Source: Candidatus Sodalis pierantonius str. SOPE (GTDB lineage Bacteria; Pseudomonadota; Gammaproteobacteria; Enterobacterales; Enterobacteriaceae). From it: 64,000 nucleotides of DNA. The position numbers were made by a program, and so were the translations under genes. The DNA is taken from positions 4,449,141 to 4,513,140 of the forward strand of contig NZ_CP006568.1 in NCBI RefSeq assembly GCF_000517405.1, written 5' to 3'. Of the stretch, positions 37,843 through 46,034 are shown piece by piece (position 1 is the first letter of the stretch; each line of letters opens with the position of its first letter). The notes beneath the pieces were generated by a model. That model ran no database searches. It saw nothing but the letters and a program-made list of their open reading frames with translations, and had not been told where the DNA came from.

Positions 37843-38943
37843 ATGAAATTTATCGTTGAACGTGAGCATCTGCTTAAGCCCCTGCAACAGGTCAGCAGCC
37901 CGTTGGGAGGCCGCCCCACATTACCGATTCTGGGTAACCTGCTATTGCAGGTGACGGAAGACCGCTTGCATCTGACCGGTACCGATTTGGAAATGGAAAT
38001 GGTTGCGCGGGTGGCGCTGAGCGCCGTTCATGAGCCGGGTGCCACCACGGTGCCGGCGCGCAAGTTTTTTGATATTTGTCGCGGCTTGCCGGAAGGGGCG
38101 GAAATCGCCGTGACGTTGGAAGGTGAACGGATGCTGATTCGCTCGGGGCGCAGCCGCTATTCTCTTTCCACGCTGCCCGCCTCCGACTTTCCCAATCTGG
38201 ATGATTGGCAAAGCGAGGTGGAATTCACCCTGTCGCAGTCAATTCTGAAACGATTAATCGAATCGACGCAGTTCTCGATGGCTCATCAGGATGTGCGTTA
38301 CTATCTCAACGGTATGCTTTTTGAAACCGAAGGCGAGGAACTGCGTACCGTGGCCACCGACGGGCACCGCCTGGCGGTCTGCGCCATGTCCGTTGGCGAG
38401 GCGCTGCCGTCCCATTCTGTCATTGTGCCGCGCAAAGGGGTGATGGAGCTGGTGCGCATGCTGGACGGCGGCGAAAACCCCGTCAAGCTGCAAATCGGCA
38501 GCAACAATATTCGCGCCAGCGTCGGTGATTATATCTTCACTTCTAAGCTGGTCGACGGCCGTTTCCCTGATTATCGCCGCGTGTTGCCGAAGAATCCCGA
38601 TAAAACTCTTGAGGCGGGCTGTGATGTGCTCAAGCAAGCCTTCGCCCGGGCCGCCATCCTCTCCAATGAAAAGTTTCGCGGCGTGCGGCTTTATCTCAGC
38701 GCCAACCAGCTGAAAATCACCGCCAATAATCCCGAACAGGAAGAAGCGGAAGAGATCCTCGATGTCGTTTATCAGGGCGGCGAGATGGAAATCGGTTTCA
38801 ACGTCAGCTATGTACTTGACGTGCTAAACGCTCTGAAATGCGAGGAAGTGCGGCTGCTGCTGATCGATGGGGTGTCCAGCGTGCAGATTGAAGACAGCGC
38901 CAGCCAGGCGACCGCCTATGTCGTTATGCCGATGCGTCTGTAG
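37843..38943 (+). CDS. dnaN: DNA polymerase III sliding clamp DnaN
   Basis: 366 residues, as in E. coli. MKFIVEREHLLKPLQQVSSP starts three bases after the dnaA stop. Three repeated clamp domains can be followed, with VATDGHRLAVC in the middle domain and the C-terminal YVVMPMRL that lines the protein-binding pocket. It tethers polymerases to DNA and is the target of Hda-mediated DnaA inactivation. Intact. Confidence 0.98.
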   Translation: MKFIVEREHLLKPLQQVSSPLGGRPTLPILGNLLLQVTEDRLHLTGTDLEMEMVARVALSAVHEPGATTVPARKFFDICRGLPEGAEIAVTLEGERMLIRSGRSRYSLSTLPASDFPNLDDWQSEVEFTLSQSILKRLIESTQFSMAHQDVRYYLNGMLFETEGEELRTVATDGHRLAVCAMSVGEALPSHSVIVPRKGVMELVRMLDGGENPVKLQIGSNNIRASVGDYIFTSKLVDGRFPDYRRVLPKNPDKTLEAGCDVLKQAFARAAILSNEKFRGVRLYLSANQLKITANNPEQEEAEEILDVVYQGGEMEIGFNVSYVLDVLNALKCEEVRLLLIDGVSSVQIEDSASQATAYVVMPMRL

Positions 38944-38969
38944 CCAATGTGGTAAGGTAGTGTGAGATA

Positions 38970-40041
38970 ATGGCTCTGTCGCGCCTGTTGATTCGTGATT
39001 TTCGTAACATCGCCTCCGCCGATTTGTCCTTGGCCGCCGATTTCAACTTTCTGGTGGGCGCCAACGGCAGCGGGAAAACCAGCGTTTTGGAGGCGATCTA
39101 CACGCTTGGCCACGGCCGTGCGTTGCGCAGTTTGCAATCCGGGTGCGTTATTCGCCATGAACAGCCGGAATTCGTGCTGCACGGGCGTATTGACGCCGGA
39201 GAGACCGATGCGCGCGCGACCTCTGTGGGGCTGTCGCGCAATCGACTGGGCGACAGCACGGTGCGTATTGACGGCAGCGATGGCCATAAAGTGGCGGAAC
39301 TGGCCCAACTCTTACCGATGCAGCTGATTACGCCTGAGGGGTTTACGCTGCTCAACGGCGGCCCCAAATACCGGCACGCATTTATGGATTGGGGCTGTTT
39401 CCATAATGAACCGGGTTTCTTTACCGCCTGGAGCAACCTGCGTCGGTTGCTAAAACAGCGCAATGCCGCTCTGCGTCAGGTCAGCCGTTATCAGCAGCTG
39501 CGCGCGTGGGATCAGGAGTTGATACCGCTGGCGAATCGTATCAGTCAATGGCGCGCCGACTACAGCAAGTATTAGCGCCACCTGCGCGCAATTTTTGCCG
39601 GAGTTTCGCCTCGATTTCAGCTTCCAGCGCGGCTGGGACAAAGAAAGCGATTTTGGCGAGCTGCTGGAACGCCAGTTCGAGCGCGATCGCGCACTGACCT
39701 ACACCGCGTCGGGACCGCATAAAGCGGATTTCCGTATCCGCGCCGAAGGCGTACCGGTGGAGGATATCCTCTCGCGCAGTCAGCTGAAATTATTAATGTG
39801 CGCTCTGCGTTTGGCGCAGGGCGAATTCCTTACCCACCGGAACGGCCGGCATTGTCTGTATCTTATCGATGACTTCGTCTCCGAACTGGACACCGGACGC
39901 CGCCGCTTATTGGCGGAGCGTCTAAAAGCCACCCACGCCCAGGTTTTCGTCAGCGCGGATCAAATCCGTGATATTACCGATGAAAAGGGCAAGATGTTCA
40001 AGGTGGAACAGGGTAAAATAAGCCTCCAATCCGAAGTTTAA
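38970..40041 (+). pseudogene. recF: Recombination protein RecF, deletion/frameshift
   Basis: MALSRLLIRDFRNIASADLS starts at 38970. Walker A FLVGANGSGKTSVLEAIYTL is intact. The frame is lost after RISQWRADYSKY (TAG at 39573-39575), where several codons are missing and the frame shifts. It resumes as TCAQFLPEFRLDFSFQRGW. The ABC signature that should read LSxGQ is LSRSQLKLL here, so the key Gly is Ser, and Walker B LYLIDDFVSELD remains. RecF loads RecA at gaps with RecOR. Two independent lesions argue it is truly inactive. It still sits between dnaN and gyrB. Confidence 0.94.
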
Positions 40042-40059
40042 AATGAGCGGGAAACGTTG

Positions 40060-42486
40060 ATGTCGAATTCTTATGACTCCTCAAGTATCAAAGTACTCAA
40101 AGGACTGGACGCGGTGCGTAAGCGCCCGGGTATGTATATCGGCGATACCGATGATGGTACCGGTCTGCATCATATGGTATTCGAGGTTGTGGACAACGCT
40201 ATCGACGAAGCCCTTGCCGGTCACTGTAAAGAAATCGTGGTCATGATCCACGAGGACAATTCGGTTTCCGTCCAGGATGATGGTCGCGGTATTCCGACCG
40301 GCATTCACGAAGAAGAGGGCGTCTCCGCCGCCGAAGTCATCATGACCGTGCTGCACGCGGGTGGGAAATTCGACGACAACTCCTATAAGGTGTCGGGCGG
40401 CCTGCACGGCGTCGGCGTGTCGGTGGTGAACGCCCTGTCAGAAAAACTCGAGCTGATGATCAAACGCGAAGGCAAAATGCATCAGCAGACCTATCATGGC
40501 GGCGTGCCCCAATCGCCGCTGGAAGTGGTGGGCGCGACCGACCAGACCGGCACCACCGTGCGGTTCTGGCCGAGCTTTGCCACTTTCACCAATAATACCG
40601 AATTCCAATACGAAATCCTGGCTAAGCGGTTGCGTGAGTTGTCCTTCCTCAACTCCGGGGTGTCTATCCGTTTGCAGGACAAGCGCAACGACAAAGAAGA
40701 TCACTTCCATTACGAAGGCGGCATTAAGGCTTTCGTGGAATATTTGAACAAGAACAAAACCCCTATCCACCCGAACGTGTTCTATTTTTCCACTGAAAAA
40801 GACAGTATCGGCGTGGAAATCGCGCTGCAATGGAACGACGGGTTCCAGGAAAATATCTACTGCTTCACCAACAATATTCCCCAGCGCGATGGCGGTACCC
40901 ATCTGGCCGGCTTCCGCGCCGCCATGACCCGTACGCTGAATTCCTATATGGATAAAGAAGGCTACAGTAAGAAGGCCAAAGTCAGCGCTACCGGCGACGA
41001 CGCCCGTGAAGGCCTTATCGCCGTCGTTTCGGTCAAGGTGCCGGATCCCAAGTTCTCTTCCCAAACCAAGGACAAGCTGGTTTCCTCGGAGGTGAAATCC
41101 GCGGTGGAGTCGCTGATGAACGAACGGCTAGTGGAATATCTGCTGGAAAATCCCAACGATGCCAAAATCGTGGTGGGTAAAATCATCGATGCCGCCCGCG
41201 CCCGTGAAGCCGCCCGTAAAGCGCGCGAGATGACCCGCCGTAAGGGGGCGCTGGATCTGGCCGGTTTGCCCGGTAAGCTGGCCGACTGCCAGGAGCGTGA
41301 TCCGGCGCTGTCCGAGCTGTACCTGGTGGAGGGTGATTCCGCCGGCGGTTCCGCCAAGCAGGGCCGCAATCGCAAAAATCAGGCGATATTACCGCTCAAA
41401 GGGAAGATTCTTAACGTTGAAAAAGCCCGTTTTGACAAAATGCTCTCTTCCCAGGAAGTCGCCACGCTGATAACCGCCCTCGGCTGCGGCATCGGCCGCG
41501 ATGAATATAATCCGGATAAGCTGCGTTACCACAATATCATTATCATGACCGATGCCGACGTCGATGGCTCGCATATCCGCACCCTGTTGTTAACCTTCTT
41601 TTATCGTCAGATGCCGGAAATTATTGAGCGCGGCCATGTGTTTATCGCCCAGCCGCCGCTGTATAAAGTCAAGAAGGGCAAGCAGGAGCAATATATTAAA
41701 GATGACGAGTCGATGGACCAGTATCAGATAGCGCTGGCGATGGATGGCGCTACGCTGCACGCCAACGCCAACGCCAACGCCAACGCCCCGGCGCTGGCCG
41801 GCGAGCCGCTGGAGAATCTAGTCGCCGAACATTATGCCGTGCAAAAGATGATAGGCCGCATGGAGCGCCGCTTCCCGCGTGCGCTGCTTAACCATCTGAT
41901 TTACCAGCCGGCGTTGACCGAAGCACAGTTGCATCAGCAGGAGCAGGTCACGAGCTGGATAACGTCGCTGGTGCAAGCGCTGAACGAAAACGAAAAGCAC
42001 GGCAGCAGCTATAGCTTTAAAGTGCAGGAAAATCGCGAGCGTCAGCTGTTCGAGCCGCTGCTGCGCGTGCGGACGCATGGCGTCGATACCGATTATCTGC
42101 TGGATTACGATTTTATTCACGGTGGTGAGTATCGCAAACTGGCGACGCGCGGCGAAAAGCTCAGCGATCTTATCGAGGCAGATGCCTATATCGAGCGCGG
42201 TGAACGCCGCCAACCGGTCACCAGCTTTGAACAGGCGCTGGAATGGCTGGTGAAAGAGTCGCGTCGCGGCCTGGCGGTGCAGCGCTATAAAGGGCTGGGC
42301 GAAATGAACCCCGAACAGCTGTGGGAAACCACCATGGACCCGGATAGCCGGCGCATGTTGCGCGTCACGGTGAAAGACGCCATCGCCGCCGATCAACTTT
42401 TTACCACGCTGATGGGGGATGCGGTCGAGCCACGGCGCGCGTTTATTGAAGAGAACGCGCTAAAGGCGGCGAATATCGATATTTGA
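40060..42486 (+). CDS. gyrB: DNA gyrase subunit B
   Basis: 808 residues from ATG 40060 (MSNSYDSSSIKVLKGLDAVR). The GHKL ATPase has VVDNAIDEALAG (Asn/Glu) and GGLHGVGVSVVNALS. The TOPRIM domain has YLVEGDSAGGSAKQGRNRK and DADVDGSHIRTLLL. The end DQLFTTLMGDAVEPRRAFIE is family-typical. With GyrA it introduces negative supercoils. It is slightly longer than E. coli GyrB (804) because of a repeated Ala-Asn stretch near residue 568. The normal terminator is split by IS5 30 bases after the stop. Intact. Confidence 0.98.
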   Translation: MSNSYDSSSIKVLKGLDAVRKRPGMYIGDTDDGTGLHHMVFEVVDNAIDEALAGHCKEIVVMIHEDNSVSVQDDGRGIPTGIHEEEGVSAAEVIMTVLHAGGKFDDNSYKVSGGLHGVGVSVVNALSEKLELMIKREGKMHQQTYHGGVPQSPLEVVGATDQTGTTVRFWPSFATFTNNTEFQYEILAKRLRELSFLNSGVSIRLQDKRNDKEDHFHYEGGIKAFVEYLNKNKTPIHPNVFYFSTEKDSIGVEIALQWNDGFQENIYCFTNNIPQRDGGTHLAGFRAAMTRTLNSYMDKEGYSKKAKVSATGDDAREGLIAVVSVKVPDPKFSSQTKDKLVSSEVKSAVESLMNERLVEYLLENPNDAKIVVGKIIDAARAREAARKAREMTRRKGALDLAGLPGKLADCQERDPALSELYLVEGDSAGGSAKQGRNRKNQAILPLKGKILNVEKARFDKMLSSQEVATLITALGCGIGRDEYNPDKLRYHNIIIMTDADVDGSHIRTLLLTFFYRQMPEIIERGHVFIAQPPLYKVKKGKQEQYIKDDESMDQYQIALAMDGATLHANANANANAPALAGEPLENLVAEHYAVQKMIGRMERRFPRALLNHLIYQPALTEAQLHQQEQVTSWITSLVQALNENEKHGSSYSFKVQENRERQLFEPLLRVRTHGVDTDYLLDYDFIHGGEYRKLATRGEKLSDLIEADAYIERGERRQPVTSFEQALEWLVKESRRGLAVQRYKGLGEMNPEQLWETTMDPDSRRMLRVTVKDAIAADQLFTTLMGDAVEPRRAFIEENALKAANIDI
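41761..41784 (+). repeat. GCCAAC hexanucleotide repeat in gyrB
   Basis: Four perfect tandem GCCAAC units encode Ala-Asn x4 in the GyrB insert domain (LHANANANANAPALAGEP). The corresponding E. coli stretch is only LHTNASAPALAGEA, so about four residues were added. The unit is a multiple of three, so changes in copy number keep the frame. Confidence 0.9.
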
Positions 42487-42517
42487 CGGCTGCTATGGGC
42501 CTCTTCAACATCCGGGA

Positions 42518-43572
42518 CGCTTTGTTGAATAAATCCGAAATTTGTGACGACTTCCTCCCTATCAGGGCGATTGTTACATGATGCGGACGCTGTTTGGCAT
42601 TCCTAACAGCGTGATCCGGTTAATCGCTTTGACCATTGCCATAGCCTCACCTACCTGCGCGTCATAGTCATGCAGACTCAGATGACCACCCAGAAGTGTT
42701 TTAAACCGGAACATGGCCGTTTCAGCCAGTGAACGCCGGTGATAACCTACTTTCTTTTTCCAGGTATCGTTATTGCCGCTCAGATGCTGATTTGCCACCG
42801 CATGGTTACGCTCATGGTATCGAGCTGGCCAATATTGCGCACCACTTCGCGGTGGGATAAGCGGCTTTATTTTTTTCCTCAGCAGAGCATCATGACAGTA
42901 ACGCGTATCGTAAGCACTGTCAGCCGACGCTTCCCTGATTTTCCGGTGGGTTTGGTTAATCAGCCCGGGCAGCGCCTGCGCATCTGTCGTACCGCTTAGC
43001 GATAAATCGGCACAGATAATTTCATGTGTCGCGCTATCTACTGCCAGATGAAGCTTGCGCCATACTCTGCGCCTCTCAGCCCCATGCTGCCTGACTTTCC
43101 ATTCGCCTTCGCCGAAGATTTTCAGGCCGGTGCCATCGATGACCAGGTGTGAGATTTCGCCGCGGGTTGGCGTTTTTATGCTGATGTCGACGGTTTTTGC
43201 TCGCCGGCTGACCAGAGAGTAATCTGGGCAGCGCAGCGACAGCCCCATCAGTTTAAAAATCGCGTCAACGAAACCCTGTAACGCCCGGAGCGAAAGGTTA
43301 AACACGCGCTTTATCATCAGAACCGTGGTAATGGCCATATCGGTGTAGTGAAGCGGCCGGCCACGATGTTCAGGTGGTGTACTCTCAGTCCATGCAGCAA
43401 TGGCTGACTCATCAAGCCATATTGTCATGTCCCCCCGCTGCCTGAGCGCATTGTTGTATGCGGGCCAGTTGGTGATTTTAAACTTTTGCTTTGCCATGGG
43501 GACCTGATGTTGAAACGAATGTAGTGATCAAAGCCGCCAGTCACCTAAAAGTTCGATTTATTCAACAAAACC
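42518..43572 (-). mobile_element. IS5-family (IS903 group) element, complete
   Basis: 1055 bp with inverted repeats CGCTTTGTTGAATAAATC and GATTTATTCAACAAAACC, flanked by the perfect 9-bp duplication CATCCGGGA (42509-42517 and 43573-43581). A 9-bp duplication is typical of the IS903 group. It inserted in the terminator of gyrB. The transposase inside is complete. Confidence 0.96.
42574..43497 (-). CDS. IS5-family transposase (complete copy)
   Basis: 307 residues starting MAKQKFKITNWPAYNNALRQ at 43497 and ending NSVRIM. DDE residues lie in LVIDGTGLKIF, EASADSAYDTRYC and RRSLAETAMFRFK. It differs from the truncated copy (30090) by only a few residues, so spread was recent. It moves its own element by cut-and-paste and makes 9-bp duplications. 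Confidence 0.95.
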   Translation of the reverse strand: MAKQKFKITNWPAYNNALRQRGDMTIWLDESAIAAWTESTPPEHRGRPLHYTDMAITTVLMIKRVFNLSLRALQGFVDAIFKLMGLSLRCPDYSLVSRRAKTVDISIKTPTRGEISHLVIDGTGLKIFGEGEWKVRQHGAERRRVWRKLHLAVDSATHEIICADLSLSGTTDAQALPGLINQTHRKIREASADSAYDTRYCHDALLRKKIKPLIPPRSGAQYWPARYHERNHAVANQHLSGNNDTWKKKVGYHRRSLAETAMFRFKTLLGGHLSLHDYDAQVGEAMAMVKAINRITLLGMPNSVRIM

Positions 43573-43573
43573 C

Positions 43574-43602
43574 ATCCGGGATTCAGCGCCCGGATTTTTT
43601 TT
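43574..43602 (+). terminator. gyrB terminator regenerated by IS5 duplication
   Basis: ATCCGGG (43574-43580), loop ATTCAGCG, then CCCGGAT (43589-43595) and a T-run to 43602. The left arm is the IS5 target duplication, so a full hairpin exists only on the far side of the element, while the copy next to gyrB keeps just the left arm (42510-42516). Confidence 0.85.
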
Positions 43603-43943
43603 GCCCCGCTTTAACCGACAAGCGGCATTGGACCGCCGGCGAAGGCGGGTTATTTCGCCGGTCACAACCAGGGCGGCGGACCATTGCGCCGGCGTTGATC
43701 AGGATGGCACTTTATTTCACCGGGCGTGCCGGCGCACCGCTTAATAAAATTGCCTCCCTCTTGTCATGGCCTCGAATTATCCCTGGCGGATGCTATGGCA
43801 ATGTCGGTCGCCAATATCGCCGACGCGCCAACGGTTGACAGCGTTGTCGGGTCATATAGGCTAAAGTGACCGCTGCCCTAAAACAGTTAAAAATAAGCGG
43901 CAGGCATCAGATTTATGCTTGTGGCGCAATCCAAGAGGATGCG
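43603..43943 (+). other. Region between gyrB terminator and yidA, no gene
   Basis: About 340 bases with no recognisable frame. In E. coli yidB lies between gyrB and yidA. I cannot see any trace of YidB here, so it has been deleted or degraded beyond recognition. Confidence 0.5.
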
Positions 43944-44788
43944 ATGGCGATAAAATTGATTGCAATTGATATGGACGGGACGCTGTTAAATCATAAACAC
44001 GAAATTACCCCGGCGGTGAAAGAGGCTATCGGCGCGGCGCGCGGCAAGGGCGTTTACGTTGCGCTGGCGACCGGCAGGCCTTATATCGGTATAGAACGGT
44101 ATCTCATGGAGCTGGATTTACAAGTAGAGGGGAATTTCTGTATTACCAATAACGGCGCGCTGGTACAGCGAACGGTGGACGGGTCGTGTATTTCGCAAAC
44201 GGTGCTGGATATTAACGATTACCGCTACCTGGAGGCTTTATCCCGGCAGCTTGAGGTCCATTTCCACGCGCTGGATTTCGGCTACGCTTTACACCGCAAA
44301 TCGCGATATTAGCCGTTATACCGTCTATGAGGCCTCATTAACCGGCATGCCTTTTAAGTTTCGCACCGTTGCGGAAATGGACGCCTCACTACGCTTCCCG
44401 AAAGTCATGATGATAGACGAACCCCGATATTCTGGATGCGGCCATCAAACGCATTCCGCAGGAAGCGTTCGAGCGCTATACCATCATGAAAAGCACGCCT
44501 TACTATCTGGAATTGCTAAGCAAACAGGCCAATAAGGGCACGGCGGTAAAAGCATTGGCGGAACATCTGGGATTGAATCGTGATGAGGTGATGACCCTTG
44601 GCGATCAGGCCAACGATCTGGCAATGATTGAGTATGCCGGCACCGGCGTGGCGATGGGTAATGCCATCGACGAAATCAAAGCCGCCAGTCAATTCGTCAC
44701 CCGGACCAATCTGGAAGATGGGGTGGCGCTGACCATTCAGAAATTTGTCCTGGACGCGCCGTCGGACGTTGGTGCGAAACGGGCCTGA
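43944..44788 (+). pseudogene. yidA: HAD sugar phosphatase YidA, frameshifted
   Basis: MAIKLIAIDMDGTLLNHKHE starts at 43944, with the HAD nucleophile motif DMDGT. The frame is lost near 44285 (after QLEVHFHALDF); the second frame gives TLYTANRDISRYTVYEASLT and KVMMIDEP. A second indel near 44420 leads back to LDAAIKRIPQEAFERYTIMK and the HAD motif IV region TLGDQANDLAMIEYAGTGVA, ending at 44788. Combined length matches YidA (270). The intact enzyme dephosphorylates sugar phosphates. Catalytic residues survive, but the chain is broken. Confidence 0.93.
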
Positions 44789-44835
44789 ACCAAGGCTGCC
44801 CTTTCGCGGGTGAACTGATTAAAGTGTGATCCACA

Positions 44836-44868
44836 TTGTAGTATAATAAATAATAATGGTGCTATAAT
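44836..44868 (+). promoter_or_regulatory. Probable dgo promoter/operator
   Basis: TTGTAGTATAA (44836-44846) is a short inverted repeat resembling the TTGTA-GTACAA-type sites of DgoR and other FadR-group GntR repressors. TATAAT at 44863-44868 fits a -10 box. A weak CRP-like half-site TGTGA lies at 44825. The assignment rests on position upstream of dgoR. Confidence 0.5.
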
Positions 44869-44963
44869 TTTGGTCGGGTTTCGCCATCAACGCCCATTGT
44901 TGTGCGATAGACCTTCAGGAACTGATAGAATGATGCTTATTTCCTCAGGCCTTCGGAGCAAGG

Positions 44964-45662
44964 ATGATTAAGCGCTCTCTTAGCAAAACCGAACGTATTA
45001 TCCATGAAATGGACCAGCAGATCATCAGCGGCAAGTATATTCCGGGCAGCGGGTTACCCCCTGAAGCGGAATTATGTGAGGAATTCAGTACGTCGCGCAA
45101 TATCATTCGCGAGGTCTTGCGTTCGCTGACGGCTAAGCGGCTCATCGAGATCATCCGTTATCGCGGTGCGTTCGTCACCGCGCGTAACAAATGGAACTAT
45201 TTGGATAGCGATGTCCTGCAGTGGGTGCTTGCCTGTGATTATGATCCACGGCTTATCGCGTCCATGACCGAAGTGCGGAATCTGGTGGAGCCCACCATTG
45301 CACGCTGGGCCGCTGAACGAGCCACCTCCAGCGTGCTGGCCGTTATTGAGGAAGCGCTCAACGGCATGATAACCAACCATAACAATCGCGATGCGTTCAA
45401 CGAAGCGGATATTCGTTTCCACGAAGCGGTGCTCAATGCCGTGCATAATCCGGTTTTGCAGCAGCTGGGCGTGGCAATAAGTTCGCTGCAGCGGGCGGTG
45501 TTTGAACGTACCTATATGCCTGATGAAGGCAATATGCCCCGCACGCTGCGGGAACATCAGAATCTGTACGATGCTATCCGCCATCAGGATAGCGAGGCGG
45601 CGGAGCAGGCGGCGTTGACCATGATCGCCAGCTCAACACAACGGTTGAAGGATATAACATGA
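44964..45662 (+). CDS. dgoR: GntR/FadR-family galactonate repressor DgoR
   Basis: 232 residues. The winged helix (SKYIPGSGLPPEAELCEEFS, TSRNIIREVLRSLTAKRLIE) is followed by an FCD ligand-binding domain (MTEVRNLVEPTIARWAAERA, EADIRFHEAVLNAVHNPVLQ with metal-binding Asp/His). The sequence tracks E. coli DgoR nearly residue by residue. It represses galactonate catabolism and is relieved by galactonate. The stop overlaps the dgoK start (ATGA). Intact, although the operon it controls is destroyed just downstream. Confidence 0.94.
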   Translation: MIKRSLSKTERIIHEMDQQIISGKYIPGSGLPPEAELCEEFSTSRNIIREVLRSLTAKRLIEIIRYRGAFVTARNKWNYLDSDVLQWVLACDYDPRLIASMTEVRNLVEPTIARWAAERATSSVLAVIEEALNGMITNHNNRDAFNEADIRFHEAVLNAVHNPVLQQLGVAISSLQRAVFERTYMPDEGNMPRTLREHQNLYDAIRHQDSEAAEQAALTMIASSTQRLKDIT

Positions 45663-45866
45663 ACAACAGTTACATCGCCATAGATTGGGGGTCGCTGCGC
45701 GCTTGGCTTTATCTGCACGGCGAACTGGCGGCAAGTACGCGTTCAGAGGCAGGCGTAACGCGATTGGGTGGGCGCAGCATAACGTACCGGTAATCATGAC
45801 CGGTATGGTGGGCAGCAACGCTGGCTGGGTGCCGGTGCAGTATCTGTCATGCCCCACCAGTCTGAC
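45659..45866 (+). pseudogene. dgoK: 2-oxo-3-deoxygalactonate kinase DgoK, 5' fragment
   Basis: ATG 45659 overlaps the dgoR stop. YIAIDWGSLRAWLY (the ASKHA nucleotide-binding start, lacking two residues of the usual GSTNLR) and SEAGVTRLGG are in the first frame. A deletion/frameshift near 45770 leads to VPVIMTGMVGSNAGWVPVQY in another frame. IS21 copy B interrupts the gene at 45867. The remaining three quarters and the downstream dgoA, dgoD and dgoT are not in the window. Confidence 0.9.
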
Positions 45867-46034
45867 TGCTGGTTCCGGTCACATCCGATCACTGATTCCG
45901 ATTTCACCCGATCACTAATTCTGATTTCATCCGATCACTGATTCCGGTCGCCCGATCAGCGATTCCGATTCTGTCCGATCGCTCATCTTCTGTTCTGCCA
46001 TACTCTGGAGACTTTTAGCTTCCGGGGGCATGGC

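Noticed and set aside
41761..41784. CRISPR-like repeat
   Set aside because: A four-unit hexamer inside a coding gene with no spacers. No CRISPR array or cas gene was seen anywhere in the window.
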